Shown: positions 63,049 through 64,000 of the stretch, one piece after another
How positions within the stretch are numbered: position 1 is the first letter of the stretch
Layout of the letters: each line of letters begins with the position of its first letter
Assembly (NCBI GenBank): GCA_022071955.1
Contig: JAJVIM010000005.1
Span: forward strand, 1 to 64,000
Reading direction: 5' to 3'
Source of the DNA: Anaerolineae bacterium
Lineage (GTDB): Bacteria; Chloroflexota; Anaerolineae; 4572-78; J111
Length of the DNA stretch: 64,000 bases
The notes under the pieces: generated by a model
The model's input: only the letters and a program-made list of their open reading frames with translations
Database searches by the model: none
Told to the model about the DNA's origin: nothing
Position numbers and translations under genes: made by a program

Positions 63049-64000
63049 ATGGCCACAGAAGTGATTATGCCCAAAGTGGATATGGTGATGGATACCGGCA
63101 CCTTTGTGGAATGGTTAAAAAACGAAGGCGACCCGGTGGAAAAGGGCGAACCGATTTTTATTGTTTTGACCGACAAAGCCAACATTGAGGTTGAAGCCCC
63201 CGGCAGCGGCGTTTTGGCCGGCCTCGCCGCCAAGCCGGATGACGTGATCCCGGTGACCGAAGTGATTGCCTACATTCTGGGGCCGGGCGAATCGCTGCCG
63301 CGGAAAACCGCCGCGGCCCCGGTGGCGGTCGCAGCCGCCCCTGCCGCCCCCCAGCCCGCGCCCGCAGCCAGCGAAGCGCCGCCCGCGCTTCAAACCGGTA
63401 ACGGCACGGGCAAAGTCCGGGCCACGCCCGCCGCCCGCCGCATGGCGGCTGAACTGGGCATTAACCTGGCCCAAATTGAAGGCACGGGCACAAATGGCCG
63501 GGTACACAAAGCCAATGTAGTCGCCTTTGCCGGGCAGCCGTCGGCTCCGGTCGCTCCCGCGCCGGCGCAGGTGGCTATCGCCCCCGCGCTTAACATTCCG
63601 CTGCCAGAGGCCCGGCAAAAACAGGTGGTGCCGTTTGCCGGCCCGCGCAAAATCATCGCCGAACGGCTGAGCCACAGCGCCTTTACCGCGCCGCACATCA
63701 ACCTTTCGCTGCGGATTGATATGACCGAAGCGGCCCGCCTGCGGGCGCGGGTAAAAGAACTCATTGAGAAGAAAACCGGGCGCGCGCCCTCTTTTACGGC
63801 CATTGTGGCCAGGGCGGTGGCCGCGGTCTTGCCCAACCATCCGATGCTGAACGCCTCGCTGGCCGGTGACCAGATTATTGTCTGGGAAGATGTTCATCTG
63901 GGCATTGCCACGAGTATGGAGGATTATCTGATTGTGCCGGTGATCCGGGCCGCGCAGACCAAGAATCTGGAAAAAATTGTGGCCGAAATGGGCGATCTGG
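63049..64000 (+). CDS. Dihydrolipoamide acyltransferase E2 (incomplete at window end)
   Basis: The first 317 codons are in the window. The lipoyl domain (1-80) has K43 in LTDKANIEVEAP. An Ala/Pro hinge follows, then a peripheral-subunit-binding domain at about 124-157 (RATPAARRMAAELGINLAQIEGTGTNGRV), a second hinge, and the catalytic domain from about 185 (RKIIAERLSHSAFTAPHINL). The C-terminal active-site His motif lies beyond 64000. GGGAG precedes the ATG. No E3 gene is seen in the window; the flavoprotein at 4814 cannot fill that role. Confidence 0.92.
   Translation, partial: MATEVIMPKVDMVMDTGTFVEWLKNEGDPVEKGEPIFIVLTDKANIEVEAPGSGVLAGLAAKPDDVIPVTEVIAYILGPGESLPRKTAAAPVAVAAAPAAPQPAPAASEAPPALQTGNGTGKVRATPAARRMAAELGINLAQIEGTGTNGRVHKANVVAFAGQPSAPVAPAPAQVAIAPALNIPLPEARQKQVVPFAGPRKIIAERLSHSAFTAPHINLSLRIDMTEAARLRARVKELIEKKTGRAPSFTAIVARAVAAVLPNHPMLNASLAGDQIIVWEDVHLGIATSMEDYLIVPVIRAAQTKNLEKIVAEMGDL

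Overview
The window looks like a chromosomal segment of an uncultured member of the Chloroflexota (Anaerolineae/Caldilineae-like). This is inferred from gene content rather than from a marker gene. The hints are MalT-type LuxR regulators, many sugar ABC importers whose lipoproteins carry long Ala/Pro or Val/Glu-rich linkers, TTG and GTG starts with strong Shine-Dalgarno (SD) sites, and short palindromic repeats scattered between and even inside genes. No rRNA, tRNA, transposase, phage gene or CRISPR array was seen.

Layout. (1) 0.4-2.3 kb: a NarL-type two-component system whose sensor kinase is cut by a single in-frame stop. (2) 2.5-9.5 kb, minus strand: a CPBP membrane protein, then a tight run of genes for an FMN-binding protein, a membrane protein, a flavoprotein related to soluble transhydrogenase but lacking both redox cysteines, a DUF4331 protein, a Dyp-type peroxidase and an unassigned 210-residue protein. 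(3) 9.6-12.5 kb: a MalT-like LuxR regulator with two repeat-derived in-frame insertions. (4) 12.9-17.9 kb: a membrane protein, a secreted protein with a duplicated domain, and an OmpR/histidine kinase pair; OmpR-style direct repeats lie in front of the secreted protein. (5) 18.1-29.7 kb, plus strand: a LacI-type catabolic operon behind a near-consensus promoter and a perfect 38-bp palindrome. It holds a sugar ABC importer, a URO-D-like protein, GH31, LacI, a Gfo/Idh/MocA oxidoreductase, a sugar isomerase and GH29. (6) 30.5-41.5 kb, minus strand: a second isomerase, a GH3 beta-glucosidase, a truncated ChbG/YdjC gene, an oligopeptide/oligosaccharide (Opp-like) ABC importer and its LacI regulator. 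(7) 42.0-46.4 kb: GH2 beta-mannosidase and GH3 beta-N-acetylhexosaminidase behind twin LacI operators. (8) 46.5-48.2 kb: a small flavin-binding protein and a degenerate M24 protein. (9) 48.2-64 kb: a SorC regulator diverging from an L-gulonate/L-ascorbate-type catabolic locus. It holds UlaD-, UlaE- and UlaF-like enzymes, an SMP-30 lactonase, an aldo/keto reductase, an SDR, and a ribose-type ABC importer whose binding protein is a tandem double-domain lipoprotein. E1-alpha, E1-beta and E2 subunits of a 2-oxoacid/acetoin dehydrogenase follow; E2 runs off the window end.

How the genes fit together. Regions 5-7 describe import and intracellular trimming of fucose-, mannose-, glucose/xylose- and GlcNAc-containing oligosaccharides, under two or more LacI regulators. 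Region 9 can be read as: ABC import of a free sugar, oxidation by an aldose dehydrogenase, lactone opening, oxidation to a 3-keto acid, phosphorylation by a kinase not seen here, then decarboxylation and two epimerisations to D-xylulose 5-phosphate. The most unusual items are the nearly identical tandem duplication inside the sugar-binding lipoprotein (51568-53661), the PTS-free Ula-type pathway around it, the cysteine-less flavoprotein in the Dyp peroxidase run, and several repeat and regulatory structures described below.
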